Origin: Tomocerus qinae
Taxonomy: Eukaryota; Arthropoda; Collembola; Entomobryomorpha; Tomoceridae
Length of the DNA: 64,000 nt
Assembly (NCBI GenBank): GCA_020055645.1
Contig: CM034546.1
Span: 106,830,875-106,894,874 of the forward strand
Reading direction: 5' to 3'
Shown here: piece after piece, positions 1 through 13,479 of the stretch
Position numbering within the stretch: the stretch's first letter is position 1
How the letters are laid out: each line of letters begins with the position of its first letter
Program-made: the position numbers and the translations under genes
Notes under the pieces: model-generated
What the model was told of the DNA's origin: nothing
The model's input: only the letters and a program-made list of their open reading frames with translations
Databases searched by the model: none

Positions 1-3000
1 TTGAACTATGTACTGTCTTCTGTGTCTAAAAAAACTAACATTGTCTTGGGGAAATCCCTTCACATACCTACTCAAAAAGAAAGAACGCTCTGGTCGTAGT
101 AAAAGAAGGTTAAAAACGAATAGTATCAAGAATTAGATCATCTCACTGGATTTTAGTAGAATACAGTACATAGGTAGCAAAAATAGAATTTGAAGTCATT
201 CATGTTGACTTTTGAGGGTTTGAGGAAAATGCACTTTTCGATTTTAGAATGCAAAAATAATGACTCAATTTTAAAAGAATTCTTTTCTCATGCAGTCAAA
301 CAAGACCAAGTAGTGAAAAATGCTCTTAATTCTTTTTACACCGTTCAATAAAAGTGCATTGGGTACATTTGTACCAATCATTAAATAATTAGATTTACTT
401 AAGTAAACAGATTTTGTTTCATAGCTAACTAACATGACATTATATTATTAGTGCTAAAATGTCTTGTGTACACAAATATCAAGACCAGAGTAATTTATGT
501 TCTATCATTATCGTACAATATTATATCTTCTAGATAAATGTATGCCTGACCTATATTAATATCATGATCATGATAACTATCTATGTAAATGTACTATGTA
601 TATAGATGTAACTGCAGTTGTAACTTAATAGACTTGCCGTACGTGTTGTGTCAACCTAAAGGTGCAATGAAACAACTCATTCATTCCCATAATATTCTCA
701 TACTCTTACTACAATATATAGACATAAGTGTAGCATGGGTATTTATGTAGTGCTCTACTATAAGCAGTACAGTCAAATAAGTAATAGATAGCCGCGTGTA
801 AACGAAAGTTGCGGTCTTTTCTGTTTTCCCTAAAGGGAGAATAGATAAGCTGAGCAGAACATCTTCCAATTTCACATTTTTTTCGGAATTCTCAATGATT
901 TCCTTAACTTTGAAAAGGAGAACGGAAAAAGCATGCTTCAAGACGTGAGTCATGTACTATAAAAGGTATTTTGGCGGGGAAGTGACAAAAGTAAATAAAG
1001 TAACTGAACCGAACAGAACTTTCAGGAAAAGTATGTATTGTAGTACAGTAACCCTATTATTTACTTATACTTGTGTTGTTTTCTTTTGTTGGTTTAACGT
1101 GCATTGTCTTGCACTATAATGCAGTGTTACTTTAGCTTTCTTTCGTGTAAAAAGTATAAAAGAAAAAACTGATGTATCTATTGAAGTAGGTATCTATATT
1201 GAGTAAGATGTATAGAGAGAGAGCATGTTATACACATTAGTAGAGAGAGAGGCCAGGAATAAATTCTAGGCCGAGCATGCATAAGGAAGGTATACGAAAG
1301 TAGTCAACTCAACAGACTCGCAAATTGGAATGGAATGGAATAGACGGACAGGGAAAGCAAAACCGAATTTTGGTAGGCCTAACCAGAAGAAACCAAACCA
1401 GTAGGGTTTGCATCACATTACATTAGATTACAAGGAAGAGTAGAACAGCCAAGAAGAGCCATAAGGAAAAAAATATAGAAAAGCATGCCCACACTATTAC
1501 TATAAGTAAAGTAAAGTGCATGGGCTTGGTTTAAGTGCAGTTTGTTATATTGGCTTGCTGTGCCACTGAGAGATGGGAAGACTACTCGGGATACTTGGAT
1601 GAAGTTAAACGAAGGAAAACCAAAACAGTTGAGAGCAGAACGAAGCTGACTGGAGCAGAAGCAAGACAGAGTTGATTCCGAGTCTCTGGTAGTTTGGTCT
1701 GCTGCTGTTTGCCTGGCTCCGAGAAAGTAAGTAAAACAAGTAAGCACTGGCATCCTTATAACTTCTATTATTATTTTATCCACACTCCTACAATTGTTCA
1801 GACTCTATAGCTCTCTCCTTCTATAAATACGAACTTACTCTTGAATTTAGTGAAGTATTTAAGTTGAAGACTAGGGAATTCCGAATACATAATATTATTA
1901 CTTACATTAGGAATTGTATTGAGAACGGTTCAACGTTCAACCGAACTGATCGTAAGCTTTGAGAACATCTCTTCTTCTCGTCAGTTCAGTTTAGTTGCAT
2001 TCTAGGAGTTATTCGGGCTAGACCTCAACTCTCTCTCGCATTTTCCGTCCGCTATAATATCACGCAAAGAAAGGGAAAACGGACTCACTTCGCTAAGCTA
2101 AAGAACAGCAGAGGAGTTTGCTTCGCGGCGACGTAAAAGTGACGGAAGGGATTTGATTCAGATTATCATATTGATATTTTTCTGGTGCACTCTGCTTCTC
2201 TTGACTTCAGTAATCTGTCGTAGTTCAACCAGGGTGGTCGTTTTCTCCACTCCGATTTCTCTCCCTCTGACATTCCCACATTCTTCTGTCTCAAACTGTT
2301 TACACTTCCAACACGGAACCAGACGTGGACGTGACACTAACTTGAATTGTCATATAATTCCCCTTCACCTTTCACTCTTCCTTTTCTCTAGAGACCGGAA
2401 AAATACAATTTTAATCTTCTCAGCAAAACCAAATATACCCCGATACTGTCTGTTCTTATTAAAATTAAACCGGGTAATTTCATACCGACCTTTATAAAAT
2501 ACTGTGTCTGTTATTGAATATTGTGCAAAAGTACTTCTTACTATAAACTGTTTTTAATAACCAAACTAAAAGTTTGGTAACCTTTCTCCTCAAACAATCA
2601 TTACTATTGAAAATTCTTTACATCATAAAGTAAGGATACTTTTCAGAATACCTACTTCAATATTGTAACTCTGTAAACCTTTTTTGAAACTTGAAGACAT
2701 CACGTTTACCTGCGAGATACTCTTTGATGTTTTTCCCTTTTGTAAGGTTTGTCCGCATAACGTCGATACCGAGTAGAGTGTAGTGGTTGATCCTTCAGAC
2801 ACACTTAACTACTAGTACCATAGTGTTACAGAGCTGGATTTGAAACTCATCTGAAGTGAGCTAAGAGCTATACATCTGCTAAGTGCCATAGATAATACGT
2901 ACACAGTTTGTGAGACAGATTTTGAGTGAGGAAAGTCTTCTTCGCATCAAATGCAGTAAACGGAAAAGCTGCTTCTGAGGGAGTGAACTATTTTCAAAGC

Positions 3001-4095
3001 CATATCAACCGGAGACTTCTCTGGAGAATGAGTGCTTACGGTATTACTGCCTGTCACACTTGAACACCTTGTTTCACCAACTTGCAGTTGACTTGACGTT
3101 TTCACTGCACAATAGACAACTGGAAGGTTGGAAAGTTTATTTCACTTGACTTGGGTGTACTTCATAATATCTTGGTAGGTATATCCGCGGCAAATGGTCC
3201 CAGACTGTTCCCAGAATTACGTTTTCCTCGTGATTTTCCGTGAACTAAAAGTAGATTAAATATTGTACTTTGCTTGTGAAACACTCGATGTTGAAATGAA
3301 AACTCTGTAGGTGAAAGGAAACACTTCTTTTTCCTATGTAAAGTAAACAAATCATAAATCAAAGAAAGTTACACTCACTGAAAGTGCCGGTGACATGAAG
3401 AAATATTATAGGTATTGGTTTACGTGACCAACGCCGAACATCGTACAGCTGACAAAGAAAAGAAGAAATTAATTCCCACGCTTCTCAGAGTTTTAGCGAG
3501 TTTCTCCATTGTTAAGGTCATTTTTTCCGAAGCCACAGAAAACACAAGTACCTATAGTGAAAGTGACAAAGAGAAAGGAAAATCTTAGTTTGCGCGCTAC
3601 TTTTTGTTATTAGATTAGCAGTCGTAATGGTTTAATTGAAACAAATTAAATTACTACAAATTCTGTCTGTACCCTACCCTCTGGAAACTGGATCTGAAAC
3701 AAGTGCTTGAATTTGACTCTACTGACAGTGTTCTTTGTGTCCCTGTTCCCTAATTTTCGTCAGAAGAGGTACAAATTAATGTAAGGTAGTCAGTAGTATA
3801 CACCCAACAAATCCCGAACTATAGACGTAAAATTAAAAAATTAAAAGTGAAGGTTAAAAAAATAATAGCTATTATAGACACTATAGAGTCTGGGACACTG
3901 CTGCGAAAGTTAGAGTAAATTCTAGGATGTTATTAATTGGAATCTGACAGTTTGTAATTAGTTTGTATTACCTTTTCCCTTGGTATATGTTTTAGCTGTT
4001 AATTAGAGGAGAGGAGGCAGAAAGGAGACTGAAATATTCAGAGATACTTACCAAGTACATTACTTTTGCACAGTTGACAGGTCTCCAAAAGAAAA
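1..4095. other. Non-coding upstream region of DUSP12
   Basis: No coding exon can be supported here. Open frames on both strands (for example 1418-1783 minus and 2153-2497 plus) are rich in Phe/Ile/Leu/Cys/Tyr, lack paired splice signals and resemble chance frames. Short GA-rich tracts occur near 1213-1250. Two TATA-like strings are visible, TATAAAAGG at 958-966 and TATAAATA at 1822-1829, but such strings are expected by chance in AT-rich DNA. The DUSP12 promoter presumably lies in the right-hand part; I cannot place the transcription start. Confidence 0.6.
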
Positions 4096-7000
4096 ATGGC
4101 AACTGGTTCAACAACAACGAATTCCAGTGGGACGGGCGGCACAACAAGTGAAAATGAGAATAATCCCGGAGATCCAGATGAGCTCGATGCCGAAGTGGTG
4201 GCAGGGGAAGGCGAAGTTACTGATGTCGTTGAAGACTCTGGCTCGACCAATATTGATCTGGTGGAACATAAATTATATTTGGGTACGTATGTAATCGGCA
4301 GATATTAGGTATAATTTATAATATAAATATATGGTAGTACATCCTACATAAATATTGCTTGGATGAATGAATTATGCATTTGTGCATTGGGTCATGTCAT
4401 GCAATTTAACCCGTACTCATTCCCGTGAGCTCTAGCAGATATCTTTTGTGTTCTAACTTTTCCTTTCATTCTGCCATTTCTGTGGCTATAATGGGTAATT
4501 GTAATAGAAAAAGACCTCTGATTCTGATATGCCTGAACCTAAATTATTTGCAGAGCGGAGTTACAATTGATAACTCTGGGTCCACAACACAGTTTGCATT
4601 TCAGAGCGACAGAGATACTTACAATCAATCACAAAGCCAGGCAGATAGCAGTCTTTCTCTGTTCAGAGAATCCAATTAGGCTTTACATTTTCATGCTTGG
4701 ATTTATTAGATTTTTCTGCTTTGCTCCCAGGATTTCCTTTATTGGTCGTAGCTATTCTGTTTTTGTCTCATTTTCATACAAGTATTTTGTCAGCCAACCT
4801 GGAATGGAAACTGAAAGTGGTGGAAAATGTTCTAACTTGTAGTTTATTACGATATAAATGCAAAATGTTGGTTTTCCCAAACCATTTTGTTGCCGTTGCG
4901 GCATTCCTTTTCGTCTTTCGTCTCTCTGCTTGGCTGCATATGCCGCTCGACATGAACATAATCATATTGCATTCACAAAGCCTGTCTTGAATTCTCAAAC
5001 ACATTATTACGTAGGTTCTACTTTTCTACAATGAGCACTAAAATACGTTACATATTACTCTACTGCACAGATAGCTTCACAGCATCACACGCGTAGTTCA
5101 GACAGAGTGCTCTATTTACTTAAAAGACACAGTTTTACGACAGTTACAGATCTATACGCGGCAAAGTGCTTATCTATCAACAATAGCACCCTCCTACTTA
5201 AAAAACTCACAGGAGAAAGTGCACTTTCGCTCGGTGCTTACCGGTACATGACGGATGCTTACAGAGTATTCAGGCATTCAGGATGGGTCTCGGTCTCGCA
5301 GCGAATTGTATGCAGAATGCAAACGTTCCAGAAATGCGAATGTCCCGTGGCTAGAAATTCAAAAACCTAGTCGTTATGTTAAATTACGTAGAGCTCAATA
5401 GCTCAAAGGCTTCTTTCTTTTTTCTGAAAAAATAATTTATCTTTGCCAATATTTTTCAAATACGTATTGCAAGACTATGCTTGTCTGCCTGTGATAATGT
5501 AATGTAGTAGTGTAGCCGTGTAGCCTATAATAGCCTAGCTAATTATTGCCTTTACTCATCGTACAACACTACGGCAGTTATGACTATAACACTTAATATG
5601 GTAATTGGAAGTATACATATTTGTATTTATAATGCTATCTGTATGGCTCTAAAATCTTGGCTTATGTGGTTTACTGTATATGTAGAATGATAGAATGTGT
5701 ACCGGTGTGCGGTATAACCATCTCTTCCTTGCATTCAAATCCTTCAAAATATAAATCTCGTCCGTTTTTTATTTGTTGTGAATGTCCGACTGAATTGTAC
5801 TGCATTCCCAAAAAAGGCATGGCCAAGACCATTATTTATTCCTACTTTATCGTGAAAATTCTCACATTTCGTTTCGTTGGATAAAATCAGTACTCAACAC
5901 CCGTCTTGGACCAAATTGCAGTCTTACTGTCTTACAGTGGACTGTTAAAATTCGCTTTAGAGTTAAATGGAGCCCATACAAGTTGTTTTGACAGGTTACA
6001 ACGGAGAAGGCTAAAAACAAATATTGAGCAATACAAGACATTATGTCTGTATAAACTACGATCCACTTTGCCTTTAAGGTACACCAATTTCTCATGTCTG
6101 TTCTGCTTGGAACATTTCAACGATGCAATGCCTTGAGGGGTAGTGATATGGAAGAAACGTACTGCAGACATTGCAGTATGCTAATGGTACCAAGTATTTG
6201 TGTCTTGGACCTCACTCCGTCCATTAACACGTAATAAATGTCCCAAATCCGTACTAACCTTTCCCTGAAATTTCCGAACGCTATTTGCAGTGCAAAACTA
6301 TCGCTATTTATGTGACAAGTTAAGAAGTGCAGAAGTGCTCCTAGAAAAATTACTGTCCAAATATTATTGTTTGCAACAACTTCAGCTTTGTCAAAACTGT
6401 GTGTTCTGATATAACAAACTTTCTGGTACAGACAGATTTTCCTAAAAGTTTTTTTCTCATTGTGAGTTGATTTGGCAGAAAATACCCTGTACAATAAATT
6501 ACATAATCTTTACATCATAGTGTTTCTCACCTACTTTTATGGCAAAAAGTATTTTAGTAAGTAATAATAGCATAGCACCTTTTAGATTAGGGACACAATG
6601 ACATAATGACACAATCGTAGAATTTAATGTTTCATATTACCCTTCTTATACAGTAGAAGTATACCTTTTGGTGCTCTAATAAAGTACAAGTTATAAAGAT
6701 AAAGTGTTTGGAAAGCTTTGGGAAAGTGATAATTTGTTAATGTGAATGACTCAACTAACTTCCTAGACTAAAAGCTTAGTGGTTGATTGAAAAATTGTCG
6801 TAGTAGAACCAGTTATTCACATGGGAGAGTCTTCGGAGTTCAGATGATAACGAAAGCAAGAGCAATTGTCTTGAGTTTGTATTAATTGTTGATGTTTCCT
6901 TTTACCAGTTTTTGGGGAATTCATTTGATAAATTACATTCGGCCCGTCTAACACTTTCATTAAGTTCCAATCCTAACACGTCCTGAATAGATGTCGGGTT

Positions 7001-10000
7001 AGTTCCCAAGATTCTCGCTTCTGTTGGCCTATTGTCCATTACCTCGTCCTTACGTGCCAAATAGCAAACACTTTAAGGATTTTCTTTTTGTATTATTAAT
7101 AATCAACTTGTCTTGCTTGGGAAGATCCATTATGTTCACTTGTTGGTTTATAGATACACTTCGCGTGTAAACTGAGGATAAGCATGCATCGTTAATAAAT
7201 AATATAGCCAAGTTCAAGTAATGATAACGATACCCGTATCTCCAATTTTCACCGAAGGGAAGTTTCAGTCATGTCATAAAAGGCTTATAATCAGCTGGTT
7301 CCATATAATCACCAAGCCTGATTAATAATGCGAAAGAGAACATACTAATATTTACTTTCTCCGTGTATAGTATACAGAAATCAATGTTGTGTATCTCGAT
7401 ATTAAATTGGATACAATAGATATTACTATCATAGTAGTAGTAAACATCCATGCTCCCATTCCTCATGGCCTTTGGCAATTCATGTAGGCGTTTTATTTTG
7501 CGAATATATTTGTCTGCAAAACTTTTTATCTGTGTTTAGTCAGTGAAACCAGGGAGGTTTACGTTAAAACAAAGTTGAAGAAAAACATGTGCTAAATAGT
7601 GCAAAGCTAATAATGTAACAGGATATATTGAAAATATTCTAGGTTGCTACTATTAGTTCGGAAATCCTGACGATGGAGAATACGGAAACAATAAATCAAG
7701 TGAAAAAAAAACAAGGATAAGGATTTAGGGGGATAGTTCCCGATCTGTAATAGTAAACATACAGCACTAACGATGCCAATAAGTACATCGGTTAGGTATC
7801 AGAGGAAGGCAATTTATCACTTATATATGAATGACAGTTTTCGGCGATAAATTGAGAAAGTTCATGCCTTGAGAGACTGTAACCTTTTCTTTGCTTTCGC
7901 GAGTTCTATAGTGCAGATAAGCTCAAAGTGTGCATGCCACGGTATTTTTCGTGCCTGGTTTGGTTTTATAATGATTGCTTAGTGGTAAAAGTGTAATACG
8001 TTTTATTGCTGTACAATTCCGAAGTTTATGCACTTGGTATAAATTGTAATTGAGCAGTAAGTTTTATAATTGTAAATTGCCTTTCCTTGTCAAAGTATTC
8101 ATGCATTGGGGAGCAACTATGTAATTGAATCGTGTATTAATTTGTAACAGGAAATTTAGCTGCTGCTTGTGATATACCTTTGTTAGAGAAGTACCGAATT
8201 AATTTTATCCTGACTATTGATTCCTGCCCACTACCATCAAAAATTACACATCTGCCATTTGTTGAGACTAAGTTCCTTCAAAGTAAGTTAACTCATTTTG
8301 TAATATGGTGAATTAAGCTCTGCTTCATGGTTAAATGCAGACTAAAAGCAGATGTGAGAGAGAATGAACATAGTATAGTAATAATGCTATATTAAAATGT
8401 TATTGACATAAGTTTGTTTTGATAGTCTGTGACATTCCAAGGGAGGACATTCTTCGATATTTTGAAGAAACTTACCAGTTTATAAACAAGGCTGTTAGTA
8501 ATGAAAGCTGCGGCAACGTTCTGGTTCATTGGTACGGTAAACACATCTTTCCTAACTAGGCAGATTCTGAGATGTTATTGTTACAGATAGTTGAGCAAAA
8601 ACATAAAACAGATACGTAACTGCTCGTTTATTCCTTCCCTGCAGCTATTTCGGCGTTTCCAGAAGTGCGACAATAGTTCTGGCCTATTTGATGCGTAAAT
8701 ACGAGATCTCTTTAGAAGAAGCTCAGAGCAGGTATGGAAGTCCCAAACGTTTTTACTTATTCAGTTTGGAAGAAAGTACAAATAAATTTAGTGAAACTTC
8801 CTTCAACTTTCCTGTTCAATGGGCAAGCTTCTTGAAATTCGTTTTTCTGGTTGTTTCCATTTCCCCACTCAATGAGTGTTATCTTGTAAAACTTTCAGGT
8901 TGAAGTCCCGCAGGAGTGTGATAGGACCTAACTACGGCTTCCTTTCTCAGTTGAAACTCTACGAGAAAATGAAGTTTTGTATCGATAAGAGGAATATTTT
9001 CTACAAAAGGTTTCGACTCCATGTAGCTGCCGACAAAATTAAGTCAGGTATGTCAAAACATTTGCTCTATAACATGCTAACTGGTATGCATTTCTCAGCT
9101 GGAGTATCTACTTCCGCTCTAAGCTAGTAATCACTATGTCAATTAAAACTTTAGCCCTAACGATTAGTATTCACAAACTTAGGTACTAATATACTGAAAG
9201 TTTTAAGCATGAAAGTTTTGTCCGTTGAATGTACATAGTTCGTAAACACCCAATTACAGTAGGCATTATACTACTACAAACAAGTTGTGATGTGTACAGG
9301 AGCAATGTTAATAATCTATTTATGGCTACACTTTCAATTCCTTTTGCTACCTTACTTATTAAAAGTTTTTGAATTTACAGTCAAAGTTCTTCCTACTCCA
9401 TACACAGACGTTATCAAATGTGACGCGGCTGTTTTGACAGTGAAGCCAGAGCCCTTAAACTTTAGGTGCCGCAAGTGCAGGTTAGATATTTATTGTTAGC
9501 ACTGTACGTGGTTTTATTATTTAACTGTGTGCGTAAAGCGCAATGATTTCTCATTGTAGACGGATTTTGGCATCAGCAAGCAATTTGCTTATACACACGG
9601 AGAAGAAGTCTCCTGTCTGGTTTGACTTCCCTGCGGATGACTCCGATGTGAGTGAGCCAACTTGTACAGAAATGTATTTCATCGAGCCAGTCGCGTGGAT
9701 GACCAGCGTTGCTCAAAGTCTGCAAGGCAAACTACATTGTCCCAATCAGAATTGTAAATCGAAGTTAGGAGCTTTCAGCTGGGTTATGGGTGAGTGAGTT
9801 CTCAAACTTTTCTCGTTCAAGTAGTTAAAGTTAATGATTGTTTGCCATGTCAATTCCGTCGTCTTATTTTGGGCAACTGTTGTGAAATACCCTGTTCACA
9901 TGTATGTTCTCTTTGTAGGATGTGTCTGTCCATGCGGAGCGAAAGTGCAGCCAGGTAAGTTTTCTTTACTGCCGAATTAACTACTAAGAATCACTGAGTA

Positions 10001-10105
10001 TGTTATTCACGTACTACTTCTATTTGCATTTTTATAGCGTTTTACCTGGTTCCATCAAAGGTGGATCGTTCTACTTCAGTTCTCAATGTACAAATTACTA
10101 TTTGA
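4096..10105 (+). CDS. DUSP12: Dual-specificity phosphatase 12 (Yvh1 family), nine exons, complete
   Basis: Atypical dual-specificity protein phosphatase with a C-terminal zinc-binding module. Family members (yeast Yvh1, human DUSP12) act in late 60S ribosomal subunit maturation by helping release Mrt4, a role that depends on the zinc module. Exons: 4096-4282, 8151-8282, 8426-8531, 8645-8731, 8899-9047, 9381-9480, 9560-9789, 9919-9954, 10038-10105. All junctions are GT-AG and phases match, giving 1095 nt and 364 residues (human about 340). Residues 1-54 are an acidic, Ser/Thr-rich tail. The phosphatase domain is about residues 56-205: catalytic Cys142 and Arg148 in HCYFGVSRSAT, with Asp109 as candidate general acid. 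The zinc module has C250, C253 and H266 in RCRKCRR...IH, then C289, FIEPVAW, C314 and C319, and C332/C334/C336 followed by GAKVQPAF. The start has a good context (A at -3, G at +4) and an in-frame TGA at 4075-4077. One oddity is CX4C at C314-C319, where human has CX2C. Identification rests on the order of motifs along the whole protein. Confidence 0.96.
4283..8150 (+). other. DUSP12 intron 1 (3.87 kb)
   Basis: Bounded by donor GTACGT at 4283 and acceptor TTTGTAACAG ending at 8150. It joins codon 63 across a phase-1 boundary. It is far longer than the other seven introns of the gene (79 to 333 bp). Several open frames lie inside on both strands (such as 5107-5370 plus and 6117-6494 minus), but none has recognisable protein motifs or convincing paired splice sites. 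I see no repeat or nested gene. Confidence 0.85.
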
Positions 10106-13100
10106 AGTTCACAGATATACATGCATAGTTCAGAAACGTCCTTTTTACGCCGTGTTACCACTGTTTTCGCCGTTTTCACTATTCTACCAGCGTGTGTCCC
10201 GCTAACACAATACAATGCACCAGATGCAGCATATTTTTCTGTGCAAAATCATCATCAAAATGAGATTTTCAAATGTAGCTGGCGTGCCGAAAATCAATTT
10301 TGTGGGACACACCAGTTACTATTGCCAAATCAATTGGAATAGGTACAAAAGCACAAATATGTTACAATGACTTGGGTACCTATTTCATCAAATACAAATG
10401 TATTAAGAAATCTTTAGACTAAAACTTGATGTGCTTCTTTCTTCCGTGTTCTCAATTGAAAAACTTTACTTTCTTCTTCAACTATACTCTATTTATACTC
10501 TTTAATTACTTTCACATTCTTGGAAACGTTTACTTATATTTACATTGACTAGCAATAGCCACATCTTGATGTAATACTATTAATAGCTTTGTCATTATCA
10601 TATGCAGTACCTATATATCTAAGAAAATTGTTGTAAATGTATGTAGTGTCCCCGCATAATTTATTCTCTCCTACGTACATTTTATTATGTCAAAGGATTC
10701 TATTTAATCAAACCAATCATCATTGTTAAATCAAGCATAATTAATTTGTTTGTTGGTTATAGTGGATAAGTTAAAAGTGATTAATGACCTGTGGGTTCAA
10801 TTTGTATGCAATGAGGTGCTATTTGGCATGTTGATAAATATTGAGTGTGCAAACTAATTTCAATGACTAATGTTTGGCTGTTTCGTGAACAAATTAATTG
10901 TACAATAAGTAAATCATTGTTATGAAGAAGTGTATAAATGTAATAAATTTATAAATAAACTTCAAAAAGGCCTATGTAAAGAAAACAATAATAAACGTAC
11001 CTACAAATCCTTTTGAAATGATTTCTGCATTTGTGTACACCACGAATGAATCATGATAAATAATACATTTTATAGGCAACTTTTATAATCTTGTGTGAAT
11101 TGTATTACGCGTTCTCGCTTTCATCACAAAATTGAAACTAAAGCTTACTGGCCCGTCTAACTTATTTACAACAGCGACTTTATTCCAGTAATGTCCGTCC
11201 GTATGTAGTATATAGGTCTGCTGCTGATTCCTCTGCGAAATCATAATTTCTAATTATGAGTTGGCTACTTGCCAGTCGGGAGGAGTGCATTTAGCTTAAG
11301 TGGAAGTAATTACACAAGATTATAGTCCCTCGTCTATGTGCAATATGTATACTTAAGTAAAGGAATAAACATGATGACTGACTGGATTATTTTATACTCT
11401 GAGTCATAAACCATTTCTACAATATTGCTCAAACAGGCAGCCGAAGTTACTAATATTCTCCAAAATGTTGATCATCATTAACATGTTTGTTTTAAAGGAC
11501 CATCCCTTAATCAATTACACATGCTTCAAAATACCCAGAATTTTAGAGAAAACTAAGTTAAATTAAATACGTATGACAATAGCATGAATTACTGGTAGCA
11601 TATTCAAAATTTGCATAAATGATGAACCTAGCGGTAATAAGCTAGTAAATGGTAAACATCAAATTATCATTGTAATCCACTAAAATGCGGTTTCAACGTT
11701 ATTTACTTATTAACACCTAAAATACGTCAAATTATGATTCATATAATTTGATTATGAAACGAGGACACTGGGGACTCATCAGAAGCATTGCTAGAACAAT
11801 TTCTGACATGGGTTATATTTCTACACGGCTGTCGTTCGGAGTTTATAGCGTATGTTATTAATAAGTAGTGAGTTGGCAGTTGGATCATGAAAGCAAAGCA
11901 TATTTACTAATAAACCTCAGTAGATGAAATGAATCGCAGGAGCACAATTGCATTTGGTACTATCATATCGTTTTTACCATCTGAAAATCTGTACAAAATG
12001 AGAAAACCAAATTCATACAGGAGATAAACTCATTTGTGTTAGTTCTCTACCAAAAAGGAAAACAGAAACGTACAATACAGTTTTGGTATATTCAGTTTAA
12101 TCAACAGTGATAAAAATACATCCTGTAGATAGCCAGCGATAGTGCATATGGTAGTAGAATGGACATTTATTAGAGTTTGAAATTTACATTTTAGATGAGC
12201 AAGGCATCGATGAAATATTTATTTTTGTCTATTCCCGACTGCTCTTCTAATCAATAGAGCAATAGCCGGACTAGTTAATTTTAAGTGGAGTAGATTAGGA
12301 ATCCTGGCTAGGAACCTACTCTCCCTTTTAATGCGTAAATAGTATCGCTACATCAGTAAGCTAAATTAAACAATCTGGTATTAGGAGCTCTGTGTAATGA
12401 ACACAAATAAAGTTTTAGTACCCACCCTACTTAATGAATAAAGGTTGACCTATTTAAATTAAAGTTCTTCAATCTAAAATATTAAGGAGAAATTTCCCAT
12501 TGGGTAGACAGTTTGTACTTGAGAAGAAAAATGCGTTTAATGCCAGCCCGCTTTTGAGAAAATATGATGCTGTAAGTACAGAGACTGTATGGAGACGTAT
12601 AATTTTGTTACTGCTATCAAAATTTATCTCTACAATAGAGATATGTACAGCTTTGGAAATATATCCAGCTATTTATGTCTCTTGTTACACAGAAAACGAA
12701 ATTCTAGGAACTTCTTTCAAGATGAACAGTTTCCTTCGGTAAACAATAAAGTGGAGAGGGGCAATAAAAGATAGAAGGAGAATATCAGACTATATATCAA
12801 CAACTACGCAAGATAATATTGATAACTTGATAACGTAGCCCTAGGTACTTACAATAACACATTTCCTTGATAAAGAACCGAATCAAGACTAAAATATGTC
12901 TATATCTACACCCACGTTATCTTTCTCCATTGTTTCCCTCCGGTGTATGCAAAGCCTTGGAAAATGGTGGAATTGTGATGTTTAAAGGAAACAGGGAAAC
13001 GTTGGAATTTAAGTTCAACTGAAATGAAAATGGCATTCTCTTATACCTGCATCGGACAGAATATTGAGTGTGTAAATACCTTATTAAAGGTAGGTTCTTA

Positions 13101-13479
13101 AATTCAACTTAATATGATCATTTCAGCCAATATAAATTGAAGAGACATGAAAATAATATTTAGTTTGCTTGGAACTGTCCTTGGTGAAGGAAGACATTCG
13201 TCATTGTAAAACCGTTAATTGTACCTTTTCATCTACGCATCATCATTACGAGATTTAGGGTAAGTAATTAACAATAATAACTGTTAAAACATAAGACAGC
13301 TATCGTATCTACAAAATATTATTCTTGAAATGGTAAATCCTAGGTGTATGAATTATAGTGATAGGAGGCAAATCAAATAATATTTATGCATCAACTAATA
13401 TAAAAGTGGTAACGTTTCTGGATAAAAAGGTAATTTATTAGCAAGCTTTTACTTTAATTTTGTGAACCTGTTATTGTAG
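10106..13479. other. DUSP12 3' UTR and intergenic region
   Basis: AT-rich sequence after the DUSP12 stop. The first AATAAA signals are at 10942-10947 and 10954-10959, which would imply a 3' UTR of about 0.85 kb. The remainder up to 13479 should contain the promoter and probably a 5' untranslated (or short coding) first exon of the next gene, because that gene's first visible exon begins after a splice acceptor. I could not place that exon. The open frame 12500-12742 looks like chance. Confidence 0.55.
10942..10959 (+). terminator. Candidate polyadenylation signals of DUSP12
   Basis: Two AATAAA hexamers, at 10942-10947 and 10954-10959, are the first canonical signals downstream of the DUSP12 stop at 10105. 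Assignment is by position and motif only. Confidence 0.45.

Noticed and set aside
4038-4250. Minus-strand frame opposite DUSP12 exon 1
   Set aside because: Shadow of the Ser/Thr/Asp/Glu-rich coding exon on the plus strand.
6117-6494. 125-codon minus-strand frame inside DUSP12 intron 1
   Set aside because: It starts at TTG, has no recognisable motif, and its length is within chance expectation for this base composition.
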